From the NCBI GenBank assembly GCA_001310715.1, contig BAXV01000134.1:1-5822 (forward strand): DNA of 5,822 bases. Reading direction: 5' to 3'. Numbering within the stretch: position 1 is the stretch's first letter; each line of letters begins with the position of its first letter. Positions 5,793-5,822 of this stretch are shown here, one piece after another. The notes beneath the pieces are model-generated. The model had not been told where the DNA came from, searched no databases, and saw only the letters and a list, made by a program, of their open reading frames with translations. This DNA comes from Pseudovibrio sp. JCM 19062 (GTDB lineage: Bacteria > Pseudomonadota > Alphaproteobacteria > Rhizobiales > Stappiaceae). A program made the position numbers and the translations under genes.

Positions 5793-5822
5793 ATGTTTGG
5801 GGCATCAGAAAAAGCAGAGCAA
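5793..5822 (+). CDS. Start of an unidentified gene, cut by the window edge
   Basis: Ten codons are visible, reading MFGASEKAEQ. AAAGGAG (5780-5786) lies 6 bases before ATG 5793 and is a strong ribosome binding site, so this start is preferred over the in-frame ATG at 5760. The gene is divergent from cheZ. A chemoreceptor or other signalling protein would suit the neighbourhood, but ten residues cannot show it. Confidence 0.55.
   Translation, partial: MFGASEKAEQ

Overview
The window looks like a chromosomal segment of an alphaproteobacterium. This is inferred from a Caulobacter-type HisG C-terminus, a CheZ with the FQDLTGQ core and a QDDIDALFD tail, and moderate GC content. A marine Hyphomicrobiales genus such as Pseudovibrio, Cohaesibacter or Roseibium would fit, but no RNA gene is present to place it. 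The housekeeping frame is simple. The end of hisG (+) sits on the left. On the right are tag (DNA-3-methyladenine glycosylase I, -), cheZ (chemotaxis phosphatase, -) and the first codons of a divergent + strand gene.

Between hisG and tag lies about 3.5 kb of accessory DNA, which is the interesting part. It holds three unrelated cargo modules separated by two extra copies of the 3' end of tag, both in the same orientation as tag. From left to right the order is: hisG end and terminator; cargo 1 (-, a conserved-looking protein of unknown function with a possible nuclease motif, broken by two homopolymer frameshifts); tag 3'-end copy A (about 1608-1742); cargo 2 (+, an exported protein resembling the DUF218/YdcF family, broken by one apparent frameshift); tag 3'-end copy B (2896-3071); cargo 3 (+, an intact RimJ/RimL-type GNAT acetyltransferase); and the intact tag gene. 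By my hand alignment, copy B matches tag at about 159 of 175 positions and copy A at about 107 of 129, so divergence grows with distance from tag. I read this as serial insertion at the 3' end of tag, where each new module supplies a fresh tag 3' end and pushes the old one away together with the older cargo.

The three cargo genes do not look like one pathway. The coherent signal is the repeated architecture: tag is always regenerated intact, cargo next to tag is intact, and older cargo is decayed. On the right flank, cheZ and the downstream start of a + strand gene (perhaps a chemoreceptor, unproven) are separated by about 0.4 kb. That gap contains a short, apparently coding minus-strand frame interrupted by one in-frame TAA.
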